From NCBI GenBank assembly GCA_900618425.1, contig UZAN01040276.1, positions 28,919-69,153 on the forward strand: 40,235 nucleotides of DNA, read 5' to 3'. Shown in pieces: positions 30,130-40,235 of the stretch; positions within the stretch are counted from its first letter, which is position 1; every line of letters begins with the position of its first letter. The notes under the pieces are model-generated. The model was not told where the DNA came from, made no database searches, and worked only from the letters and a program-made list of their open reading frames with translations. The position numbers and the translations under genes are program-made. Source of the DNA: Echinostoma caproni (lineage: Eukaryota > Platyhelminthes > Trematoda > Plagiorchiida > Echinostomatidae).

Positions 30130-32531
30130 CTTCGATGTGAATGGGATTGTGAGAACTTCATAAATAGTCGGCGGTAAATGGGTTAGATCTCGTCCACCGT
30201 CGTGGAGGCACGTTTCTCAGGTTGCACCTTATTTCTGGGTAAACTGTAGCAATATCAGAGCAGTGGAAAAAATTTTTCCGTCGTTAGCATTCGCTTCCTT
30301 GTGAATTATTCAATGAGGTCCAATTTTGAACAACGAAAAATGTATAAATCATACATTTTGGTTTAAATCTATAAGGTGCAATTAATTTTTTGAGAAAATT
30401 CAGTTTGTGGCCAAATTATATTGATTGGTATCATCTGAGATAAGTTTAAAGTGAAACAGGGCTTCGTGGAAAGCATGAATCTCTAAAGACATGTGACTTG
30501 TTCAAAGGAATATGGAAATCAACATTTTCTGGACATCTTCAGAAACATTTCACTCTTTTCCACTTTTCATTGCATCACTTTGTGGGGCAAAAGCAGTACC
30601 AAACTGATAGTGCGACTTTGGTATCCATGTATTTTTTCCCAGAACATACGTTGTGATGATGTCAGGTAAGAGAAATAGAGCAATTGTGAGGTGCCTGTAA
30701 TGGTTTAAACGTGAAATGGGTATACCGGGTACGCATACGATGCCTAACATGAATATTGCAGATTGTGTCTGCTAAACCCCGGATAAGTGGTCCTCCTTAT
30801 ACTATTGCTTCTGGTAATTTGTTTATAAAAACGCTCAGTTGGTTTGCATGTTTTGAAGACTTCATTTAGGTATTCTTCTGTTTAAGAATAACCAATCTCA
30901 TCAAGCCAAATCCCAACGTAAAACGGTCTGAAGGTATACCATCTTCACTGGTTTCTTATACAAGGTCGCTGGAGGAGTGAAATAACGCTACCATCCTTGT
31001 ACTTATGATACAGTTTGGATGAGGGTATATAAATAATTTCACGTAACGTTCCATTACATGATGGAATCAGCACGGTGTCATGCGTTACTTAAGTGCATCC
31101 CGATGACAGATTTGCGTAAGTACAAAAATCTCGAAAAATAATAGTAAACATGAATAACTTTCGAAGTTGGGTTAGAATCCATGTGGATTCAACAGATATC
31201 AACATTTTATGATGTTCCTTAATGCGTAGAGCATTGCAAATTTCGCTATTTCTTCAACAAACTGCAACTCTCTTGATTTACCTCGGAATGAATTATTTGG
31301 TTTCCTTTGATGCACCACCCTACAATGGAATTTGAATTTCTATTTAAAATAATGAGTCCTACTAGAACCGTTCATTGGAAAATACCAGTAAAAATTAAAT
31401 TTTGAAATGAAAAACTCATCACTTGGTGGAAGATTTTTAATTGCTTTCTAATAATTGCCCCCCTCACCACCCTCGACTATAAGTGACATTTTTCAAATTG
31501 CAGACTTTTCACAAACCCTGTCATCAAGTTATGAAACATGTTTGGTTCTCTGAAAAGGTTTGACCTAATTTTTGTCCGCCGAAAATTTTAAATTCAACAC
31601 TGCCATTTCCACTGTGGATTAACGGATGTAAATCAAGAATATTATCAGCATTACTGAGCTCTCTCTTTTGCCTGACGAGATGAACTGTGTATTTTCTTCC
31701 AGAAAACGAGAACTGGTGTAGAGAGAAATCCACTTGCGTTGAAGTGAGTGCAGTGTTTATGGCACTTTTTGAGTCTAACAGATAAGCAATTTGATCGTTT
31801 TTATCGATCTAAACATGTCATCAAAGAAGTCATTGATTCAATATGTCAAGAAAGCCATTCTAAGGAAAAACGCATGATTTACTGAGATTTTGCTACCCCA
31901 CGTAATCAAACTGAGGGCAGTTGTTTGTTTTATCATCTGAAATACTTGTTTTACGGTGGATTTATTGCTCGTTTTTCAAACAATAGAATGCAAAAGAGAA
32001 GAGAAACGACATCAACTGAAGAAATTAAACGAATCAAAATTTGTTCTGGCGTAAATTTCACGCTATCTTTTAACTACTTCAAGCAGTACTTTTTCTATTG
32101 CTCTAGCTGTTTGTATACGTAGCCTTCGGTGATGATAAAGTTGACCTCTGAATTAATTACGCAATAAAAGTGCACAAGAAACTTCAATTGCAGTTACTCA
32201 GTTGATGGTTAACAAAGAAAATTGTTGAGAATCAGTAAGGCTTTTACTGACTTCGCCACGAGTACAGATTTCGACAAACTCAGTCATAGAGCAATAGCAA
32301 TACGTCAATAAAATTATGCGTGTACAAAAGAGAGAAATTCGTAGCTATTTTTAGCAATTTTGTAAAGTTATAAGCGTGATTATTTATTCCTGCTTGTCCT
32401 ATGCTCACCAGACTTAAATGTTTGCCATACTCCGAGAAGTACCTCTCCTCGCCAATTTGGTATTGAAACATTCCACTTGTTTAATATCTAATGCAACACA
32501 ACCCCGCAACTATTTGCGTGCCACCCCGCAG
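30130..32531. other. No gene seen
   Basis: AT-rich. Isolated donor-like sites (for example GTAAGT at 31117) have no convincing exon attached. Confidence 0.55.
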
Positions 32532-32608
32532 TTGAGTAGAATGTTATCCGAGATAAGGTTGAAGCAGGCGCTGAAAGCGAAGACCACTTTGCATGCTAAA
32601 ATTATCTC
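32532..32608 (+). CDS. Candidate short exon with WH2-like motif
   Basis: The acceptor GTGCCACCCCGCAG ends at 32531 and the donor GTAAGA begins at 32609; the 77 nt are open in the same frame as the preceding 38 codons. The peptide reads LSRMLSEIRLKQALKAK. Its hydrophobic pair, then I-R, then L-K spacing matches the actin-binding WH2 motif (consensus LL..IR.G..LK), but the usual Gly is missing. WH2 motifs are short and such matches arise by chance, so this is a suggestion only. Confidence 0.22.
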
Positions 32609-35600
32609 GTAAGAAAAAGCAGAATTTACGCGGGAAGCGCTAAGATGCACGTTGTTCAATGGGCACATTCACTTTTAAGTATAATTACAAACCAATTGCT
32701 GCTTGAAAACTCCATTTTATTCGTAACAATCAGTTCGCTTGTAAAAATGTCCATTTTGATAGTTATTCTTTAGGCATTGCTCTAAATAATTGATTAAAAT
32801 GAGAAGGCGATATATTGTGAAGTTGGTAGTTTTCTTTGTTTCAAAAAGGTAGGCATGTTTATCTGGTTATCATTATCACCCTGATTTAAAATTTTCTACA
32901 GTGGTAAAACGTACTTTCATGTCACATATTTTATCACTTTATTAGGACACTGATAAATGAATCAGAAATAGCTGACAATCATGGTGCACAAGTTTCGGGT
33001 TTCCATTCTGTGTACGTGCAAATGTGACGCAGAATTTAATCCTCTTAACGGTCAGGGGCTTTTATGGAACTATTGAGAGCTTCAAATTTACACAGCCCCT
33101 CTGAAAAAAAACAGTAGAAACAAAATTTCTAGTTTACATGTTATATTTAATGTACCCGAGGCTGTCAGTAATTCAAGGCGATTCTCCTAGTATGCGTTCT
33201 ATAAATATGATTATCTACGCTGCAACTCGGCAGTAGAGTGTGTGTAGGCTTCTTTTCTTGTTGGATAGTGAATTGGCATATGAAAGTAATTTACCGGTAT
33301 TCTTAAGATATAGATAGTAAACACCACGCGCAGCTTTTCATGGTCGTTCAAGAATAAACCACTGAAATTATGGACCGATTAAACCAATTGTCTTTGATCA
33401 ATGCAGCACAGTTAATTGATTCAACATTTTAATGCTGTTTCCCACGAAAAGCTGCAGTAGCCCAGTTGGGGATGGATCATTCCGTATGGCATATTGTTTG
33501 TTGTCTCGCGGATATCTGTATATACCAGGACATCCGTAATTTAATGTCCATCCTTTGATGTCCATGGTTGCCCCCTAAATTGCGTATCCATTAAGCATCA
33601 TTCCTCCGTATAGATTGCAATTCGTCCAAATTTCGTTTGCACCCTAGTAACGCAGTGTATATCAGATAGAAAATGTATAACAGTAGCGCGGAATCATTCA
33701 CATCATTACAGTAAGTTTTCGTGACATACACATCTCATTTGGTTCATGCCCTAGATATAATGAAAAATGAAATGAAAAACCAAAGACTGTTTGAGAACAT
33801 TTGACATGAAATCAAATGCAATCCAACTTTTTTGTTACAAATTTATGTGTAGATCCACAGCTGTATTAAATGTGAAAAATAACAGATTCGGTACGTGCCA
33901 AACGGCATCAACAAACAATAATATTTCTGAAAATCGCACCACCTGTGGTACTCGGTGATAAAGATTTCAACAACAGAAACCTTCAACTGTTTTTATTGCC
34001 ATCCTTGCATGACTCAGTCTTGCGCATGTATGAATATGTGTTAACGCCTCCGCAAAACAGCCGGCCTCGCGGAACGGACCAATAAGAACACAGTTACACT
34101 GTCGTCAGTGATTGGAAGAAATGCACGCGTTTTGGCATCCACATTACCCATACTTGTTGACCCCAGGAACCGGTCATATGTCTGCTCCGTACTTGCTAGA
34201 TAGTGAAAGATGTTTCGATTGAGGAAAATTTCCGCGAATCATTTTTTAAACATAATAAACGCTTAGTGGACTTTTCCTGTTTATTTTGCGAATAAAACTG
34301 GATTGTCTAGTTAGACACATTTGTGCGCAGTACAAACTCCATTCACGAAATCTTGTAAATATGCCGCCGGAAAATTATCTATACCGTGAAAATCGATGCC
34401 TCGTGGAACATATGTTTGCTTATATGTTATTTGTTCTCATATCACAAACCTTAACAATGGAAGCAATCGGATCCGGGACTGCAAATGCGGAACGCAGTGA
34501 GTTCTTCTGTTATTTCGAAATGCATTACAAAGTGTTTATGATCAATCAAAGAGACTCTGAACACTATAAAACATGATAACTTTAAAAACTGATCCAAAGC
34601 AACTTGTTTTTTAAATATTCAGAATCAATATTGAACCTTCTTTCCTTGTGGAGTGCACATTGTGGGACACTTCGATCAACACTGTCAAAACATAACTCCG
34701 GATTCATTATTTTGCCACATGCAAAAATTTGGTTTAATCATCGCCAGTAAGGTTGATTGAGGAAGAAATTTTGCTCTGAATTATCTTACTCATATCACTT
34801 TCCTCCACCCTCCCCACGTAAAAAATGATGAAGTAGAAGGTTATCTCGTGTGTTCACAGATGACGCCATGGTCTTGGTATAAGCATCCACGACAATGCCC
34901 TTGAATTGACCGTAGAGGCTCATTCACTCCAAACAACACATCTAGAGAAATATGAACGGCAGATATCTAAACATATGCCCAAACCATTCCGTTTTTCTCG
35001 CTTAAAAATTTGAATGTTAAATCTAAAACAACCTGTGATCCCTTCTTGAAATTTTTAAATTGGTTACGTGGTTCAAGTCGGTGTGACTGTGAATTTGGGT
35101 GGTCAAAAGTCCGATGTTGCCTCACGACTTTGAACATAAATAACTTCTTGACATCCCACACACACACACTCACACAAAACATCTAACCTGACCAGGCCTT
35201 GTGTAGCTTGCAATCTTTTTCTTAAAACTTCTGTCATCGATTCACCTAACTAAAATCATTTTTCTATTGGTCATCAGTTACATCACCTCAACGGATCATC
35301 ATACAATGGATTTACTTGAACTAAGATTTTCTGGTCAGTTTTTCATGTTATACTCCTAAGCGTTGGGTAACTATATTGGAAAACCAAACTTGACAGCCAG
35401 GGGCCGAATGGAAAATTTCTGTTTGCTTTTATCCTTTTTCGCTCACTCCATTCGGTCACTATTGGTGTTGTAGGAAATTCCCTGAGTTGCCCCGGATACT
35501 ATTAAGGGAGTGGGGAAAGACTTCAGAAAAAACTGATTAAAAAGTTAAAGAAAGGCGGAACAGTAAACAGCAGTCAAAGCAAAAGTTCGTAAAAAATTTT

Positions 35601-35819
35601 CCTTGGACTAGTCAAGTGTTTCGTCATTTGAGTCCAGTGACCAATAATCATTATGATTGTCTTTTAGGAATAAACATCAATACTCACAACTTTCCTTGAG
35701 CAACATGGTATTTACAATCAACTTGAAATCGATAGATGCAAGTAATATGTTTAAGACCTGTATGTTTAAACGCAAATGCTATGAATGATTTCTGCGCTAA
35801 TTTTTTCCTGTATTTATAC
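32609..35819. other. No gene seen
   Basis: AT-rich with a 96-codon frame at 34286-34576 lacking a domain, the CA microsatellite and short inverted repeats (for example CCGAATGG and CCATTCGG near 35405 and 35448). Confidence 0.55.
35156..35177 (+). repeat. CA-rich microsatellite
   Basis: A short CA run interrupted once by T (CACACACACT, then CACACA). Ordinary simple repeat. Confidence 0.9.
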
Positions 35820-35960
35820 TGTCACAACTGCTTTGTTCTCGTGAGGACAACTGATTGATTGAACAGAGTCCACTCTGCCAATCATATAGCTTTCTCTGGC
35901 CAAATCAGCGAACATCCATTCCTCAAACATCGTTTTACATACACATGTCATTTCACTGTA
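35820..35960 (-). CDS. Candidate internal exon (141 nt)
   Basis: The acceptor CCAATTAGCCTTTAAG ends at 35961, and the donor-like GTATAA begins at 35819. Forty-seven codons in phase 0-0 encode YSEMTCVCKTMFEEWMFAD, then LARESYMIGRVDSVQSIS. The composition is protein-like (two Trp/Met-rich helices, Cys pair). It lies downstream of the candidate minus-strand gene at 36459-37430, which has its own stop codon, so it would be a different gene. No family recognised. Confidence 0.25.
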
Positions 35961-36446
35961 CTTAAAGGCTAATTGGATTTTCAGACGGAAATTAAAACAG
36001 AAGACAAATTTCGTCTGGGACAAACGAGAGCCTTGGGCAAGAGTAGCGTGGAATGAACTCATTCAAAAATGTATGCAGTATTTCGTCAAAGAAACGCCAG
36101 ATACAAATCACATTCATTTTCCACGAATTACACTTGTCATGAGGTATAGTTAGACTGGGTTGGAGAACACTGATATTGATTGATGTTAATTAACAAGAGA
36201 GGCACCTGTACTCATTTTCTCCTATTGGGGCGGAAATGAAATCCTGGAAACCTGAACTGCCTAACAAGCGTCATTTTAATGTCGGATCATGTTGAGATGG
36301 ACGATAAAGTAAATCACAACGCATCACAAACCGTTTCGGATGTGTTTACCGAACAAGTCATGAACCTACTGTTCTTTTTTATCAGCCGCCTTAAATTTGA
36401 TTTTGCAGCACAGTACGAAAGATAAATATGTTAGGTAAATATGAGT
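35961..36446. other. No gene seen
   Basis: AT-rich spacer between two minus-strand candidates. Confidence 0.5.
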
Positions 36447-36452
36447 TTTATT
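36447..36452 (-). promoter_or_regulatory. Possible poly(A) signal AATAAA
   Basis: AATAAA on the minus strand just after the stop codon of the candidate terminal exon. The hexamer is frequent in AT-rich DNA, so its value is only contextual. Confidence 0.25.
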
Positions 36453-36458
36453 CATTTA

Positions 36459-36644
36459 TCAAAATCCGAAACTGTATTTTTCCTGCTGAGCAGTCAACCA
36501 AAACAATAAATGCTCCTTTTTTCGTGATTCGCAGCTTCGGAACCAGCTTTCCGTGAGTGGCGATATGCTACGCGGACAAAGCAAAACCGACTCCCGATGA
36601 TTAGTGACAAGCAAATGCTCGTCGAAGAAGCTGGCATTTGCAAC
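36459..36644 (-). CDS. Candidate terminal exon of a small membrane protein gene
   Basis: On the minus strand, a strong acceptor (pyrimidine-rich from about 36676, ending ATAAACCAG) precedes 61 codons and a TGA stop at 36459-36461. AATAAA follows at 36452-36447, about eight bases after the stop. The peptide starts VANASFFDEHLLVTNHRES and ends TAQQEKYSFGF. Codons are richer in G and C at third positions than the flanks. Phase 0 at its start fits the proposed first exon at 37293-37430. The very close poly(A) signal would be unusual but possible. No family recognised. Confidence 0.35.
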   Translation of the reverse strand, partial: VANASFFDEHLLVTNHRESVLLCPRSISPLTESWFRSCESRKKEHLLFWLTAQQEKYSFGF

Positions 36645-37292
36645 CTGGTTTATGATAAAAATAATATGAAAAAGCCTGCAGACCGCTGAGTTGCATTGGA
36701 TGTGCTCAACGCTCGTGACCTTTATCGACTGTTCAAGGATGCATAGTTGCACGTCTAAATTAACACTTGAATGAACGGCGGTTAGGTGTATTCCTTCAAA
36801 GAATAATGGATCAAGAGTAGTAGCGCACAAAATCCACCAGGTCATCAATCCTTAGTGGGCAGATTGCACAAGAGCGAATTATTATAGTCAGGATACACCC
36901 CTAACCCTAACTATCCCGTATGTATCGAAATGGGATGAGTCACAGTGTGCGTGCTTGTCTACCCATCCGTATTTAGGCCATCGAACATTTGTGCCACGAT
37001 CATGTGGGACGAACTAACTTGTGCGGAAAGGCGGGGGTGTGGTCGGGGGTGTGTGTGGAGATGGATATGGTTCACACAGGTATCAACGTGCACCCCCATT
37101 ATATACACGCACGACAATAGAAGGAAAAGGCATGGTCATGCAACGCGGGTCATCACCCCCCACAATGCGAATCCGTTTGAACAATCCCAGACAGTTTATG
37201 GTTCATCCTGTGTGCCATATGTGTACGTAAGACGGAGAAGGAGTAGGGCAAACAAGGTGAAACGATTTGATGTAAGTCGCTGTTGTTTTCAC

Positions 37293-37430
37293 CGTCCATT
37301 TGGGCGCTTGATGTCCGTGATGTGCGGAACGAAAGTGACCGCGGTACGCACACAAGAACGCCAGTGAAGCGAATGCGACAGCGGCTGACACCAACAGGAC
37401 ATAAGCAGCCTCAATTCCCCGGTGCTCCAT
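37293..37430 (-). CDS. Candidate first exon with N-terminal membrane segment
   Basis: Minus strand. The ATG at 37430-37428 has a purine at -3 and G at +4. It opens 46 codons to a possible donor, ACG then GTGAAA (37292). Residues about 8-29 form one hydrophobic segment (YVLLVSAAVAFASLAFLCAY), followed by a His/Arg-rich stretch, so a single-pass membrane anchor is predicted. The frame is also open upstream to about 37511. Spliced to 36644 it would give a protein of about 107 residues. The region is GC-richer than average, as for a promoter-proximal exon. The plus strand has a 140-codon frame over much of the same DNA with a GTAAGT at 37272, so the strand is not certain. Confidence 0.3.
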
Positions 37431-37673
37431 AACAAGCCCATAAAATGCATACACACGTGCTGTTGCAATTGGTTTTCTCAGGGACCTCGTGAATTGGCTT
37501 CTCTCGCATCTCTAGTCAATATCCATATCTTTCTGCAATTCACACACGCTCACAATGGATAGTCGTCTGACCGCCAAACCGCAAACCTGAGATGAGAAAC
37601 GGAAGGTGCAAATGTCTTTGTGATTCGCTTCCGACAAACGGTGTCCGATCCATTTCCGACACAGCAACTAGCT

Positions 37674-37685
37674 CCCCCCCCCCCC
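37674..37685 (+). repeat. Poly-C tract
   Basis: Twelve consecutive C residues in the GC-richer block upstream of the minus-strand candidate gene. Homopolymers like this are prone to length error in assemblies. Confidence 0.95.
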
Positions 37686-37720
37686 AAAGTCAAAACCCAC
37701 ACGTGCCCCTTTGGTCAGAC

Positions 37721-40235
37721 ACGGCGAACTTTTGACAGGGGCAATGCACATATACACGCTTATTCATGATTCATAAACGTTCTGTTTGACTGACAGCAAT
37801 GATTGTTTGATTTCTTATGGGGTTTACGAATGGGTTTTATTTGTTTTGTTCATCCGGTTCCTGTGTCGAACTCAACAGTCGTACTGGGACCAGTGAAAGC
37901 GACACAGATGGGAACCGAAGTAGCTGCGGCAATGTACTATGCATGGGTGAGAAGCTTGCTAAAAGTTAACTGCCCAGTCGATGCTTTCATTTTCAGATTC
38001 ATAGCAGTTTACTACTCTTTAAATATGCCGTAACACATTAACGCGAGCAGTGGTAAAGTTAGACGGAGCGATCATTGTGTAAAAAGAATGAATGTTCCTC
38101 CATGAGCGAGTAAGTAAAACACTCGTTTTCTATTCTGTTTTGTTGGATTATTCAAATTGATGTTTTGAACGAATATATATAGATTGTAAAAGAGAGAAAA
38201 ATGTATGGAGAAACTTTTTCTGAAAGGGAATATCTCACTTACGTTGCAGCAGTTAGAGACTTGGTTGAATGGAATATGTGATCAGAAATTCCTACTATAT
38301 GGATGTAAAGGTTAATTAAGTGATTCCAAGTTTGAAACTAGCAAGATAAATTCAGTGGTGACTGTTTAAATGTCTGGGAAACATTTCATCAAATCGGTCT
38401 CAAATAACGCAGAGCAGTAGATGAGCTATGCATAAATGAGTCTCTGCCGTTTGGCCGTTATTTCAAACGTTAATGGAATACTAAGTCAATCATCTAGTCC
38501 CTACCTGTGTGCCGACAATTTCACTTATTGTTTTGTCGACCCATTCCCACCAATCAATCAAGAGGTTCATTCAGTCGACGAGTTGGTCGACCAGTCTAAC
38601 CTCACAGGAGGTGCCAAATAAACTGTCCTGCATAAGAAAACAGACCGCGAAAATAATTATTTTTTGTCCCCCTACGGGATGGGAGAACCAGAAGGGAAAT
38701 GGGGAAGAGAAAGAAGACTGTTCTCGGTGTTCAGTTCACCGTAGATACTAGAATTCCTCAGCTCATGCACTCCAGATGAACGTCACTGACCAACCTAACC
38801 ACAAGAAACCAAGCTAAGATGAGACTGAAGAAACAACAGTCCCATTTATGGGGTTCCTCATTGGTGATTGCCATGCGGATGAATGGAGATTGATACTGAA
38901 TAAATGAAAAATAGCGGTTAAAAGCAATTAATAATATATGTTTAACTTGAATAACATTCAATCTCGTTGTGCTGAACGCAGTCGCAAATAACTTTAACTA
39001 AAGCTCTAAAACATTGGAGCATTTGAGAGATCTTCATTTACCGGATGTGCTGTCTTTGACTGATATCCACAAATAATTTTCTGAAAGCTGAAATTTACCT
39101 GTAACATTACGCGATTTCCAATGAGATAAAAATCCTCCCAATGTAACACCTCTGTGATAAAAATTACCTGCAGTGTTCTGTCGAAACAGAATAAAATTGT
39201 AGTGGCTGCAGGTGTTCAGCGACTATCACTGACAGTACCCTGGTGGGTACTGACAAGATTCCTCTCAATTACACTATTTTTATTAGCGATTCAAAAATAT
39301 CAGTCAAGGAGTGGTAAAGCTTATGAAGCACTTCTCACAAAAACAGTAAGTTGGATTATACCAAAATGATTGCTCATTAGGAACGAAAATTGAGGGGTAT
39401 TCATCCGTTGCCAAGCTAATTTGAGCTGATCTCAGTCGAGTAAATGCCTCATATAGCTGAGCAGCTGGTGCACTCAATGACGACATAACATGCAAACTGT
39501 CCAAATAAGTCTTGGTCTCTAAGGTGACTAAGTTTCACAGGAAGTATGTGTATCTATCTGGTACAACCTTGCATGTGTTTCTGTCTTTCTGATTCGATAG
39601 AACGGACCGCAATAAAACCATCTGTCACTGTTCAGTTTTTATCAAGCGAATAACGTTCAGAAACAATATTGATCAATGAGTTCGAATGTACATATGCAAC
39701 CCTTCATAAGTTTACAAAGAGCCTGCTCCTAGGACATGGATGGTTCGTTTGTCGTCTTGTTACTTTTACTGTGGACCAGAGTTTAAGAAGTAAAACAATA
39801 GCGATGATACGCTTGTTAAAGGCTGAACTCAGGGGTGACGGTAAAAGCGTATCAATCGGATCACATTTTTGGGGGTGCAACAGCGAAAACATCACCAGAA
39901 ATGTTTGTCTGATTATATCAAAGAACCACTGTAGGATGAGTGTTCTCAAACCCAAAAATCGTCGAAACATCTTGATGAAGTTAACAGGAGGGAAAATGAA
40001 ATAGTTTTGGATATATACATATGTTGTATTATGGTCCTTTTTACCTCACAGAGTAGAANAATTGAGAAAAACAAGCTTAGGTAATGGATGAGATGTTTCT
40101 GTGATTATTTTGCTTCAAAGTCCTCTTACCCCGGGAAAACAGACACCAGAGTTGATCTTCGGTAATTTTGTAATAAGTCGCATATTGAAAGCAATAACAG
40201 TGCGTATTGGGAGTTTAAGAACTGGCCATGTACAG
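37721..40235. other. No gene seen; one undetermined base
   Basis: AT-rich to the end. A 111-codon plus-strand frame at 39669-40004 is overlapped by an 88-codon minus-strand frame and neither is recognised. A donor-like GTAAGT on the minus strand near 38236 has no clear exon. Position 40059 is N. Confidence 0.55.

Larger units (their letters stand above)
36930..37720. other. GC-richer block with CpG and C/G tracts
   Basis: This block contains CpGs, G- and C-runs (37027-37060, 37093, 37155, 37674) and overlapping long frames on both strands. It holds the candidate membrane-anchor exon on the minus strand and a 140-codon plus-strand frame. It may be a promoter/first-exon region; an E-box-like CACGTG is at about 37700. 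Confidence 0.4.

Noticed and set aside
31672..31679. CTGACGAG on the plus strand
   Set aside because: No stem II, GAAA or stem I partner; the following sequence does not fold as a hammerhead.
36899..36912. CCCTAACCCTAA, telomere-like
   Set aside because: Only about two units of the repeat; too short for an interstitial telomeric tract.
36945..37367. 140-codon plus-strand open frame
   Set aside because: Arg/Cys/Trp-rich with no domain; GC-rich DNA opens frames by lacking stops. It is kept only as the alternative to the minus-strand exon.
39669..40004. 111-codon plus-strand frame
   Set aside because: Overlapped by an 88-codon minus-strand frame; no domain, no convincing splice sites.

Overview
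The window looks like non-coding DNA from an animal nuclear genome, most likely a flatworm (trematode). It is AT-rich, stop codons are dense in all six frames, no bacterial-style operon is visible, and the longest open frame is 145 codons. Splice-like signals are frequent, and there are several tRNA-derived SINE-like heads. Hammerhead ribozyme sequence of the compact type known from schistosome SINEs and Penelope-like elements is present. The trematode assignment is an inference from these repeats; no gene here fixes the species.

The best-supported features are repeats. At 22431-22493 (minus) there is a complete type I hammerhead ribozyme motif with a decayed tandem copy beside it (about 22490-22513). 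A degenerate hammerhead lies in a tRNA-derived SINE at 13523-13690, and a possible ribozyme-derived 3' fragment at 28610-28646. Between 5459 and 5848 lie two neighbouring palindromic inserts, each flanked by a 12-13 bp direct repeat. The second is a long hairpin tipped by a perfect tRNA T-arm with a B box. Further tRNA-like heads are at 14904-14975, 22161-22235 and 26440-26545 (minus).

No complete protein gene can be proven. Candidate exons were chosen because an open frame coincides with splice consensus, a plausible protein composition or a nearby AATAAA. The best are: a three-segment plus-strand model with a 14/17-nt microexon at 15317-15773; an exon with canonical splice sites at 26626-26714; a two-exon minus-strand model for a small membrane protein at 36459-37430; and a plus-strand cluster at 19718-21355, which includes a helical BAR/sorting-nexin-like segment broken by a one-base frameshift. 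Open stretches of 30-50 codons after an acceptor-like site are common by chance, so confidences are low. Some candidates may be pseudogene remnants or chance.

Layout: 1-2800 AT-rich with weak candidate exons; 2810-3250 a GC-richer island; 5187-5848 microsatellite and palindromic inserts; 8583-9887 candidate exons on both strands; 13310-13700 candidate minus exon and SINE with hammerhead remnant; 14904-16995 tRNA-like relic and the microexon model; 19379-21355 AT microsatellite and candidate plus exons; 22161-22530 SINE and hammerhead; 23041-30129 scattered candidates, a minus-strand SINE and a hairpin; 32532-35960 further candidates; 36459-37720 GC-richer island with the minus-strand model; then AT-rich sequence to the end, with one undetermined base at 40059. 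Because the few candidates are on both strands and far apart, the window is probably mostly intron or intergenic sequence.
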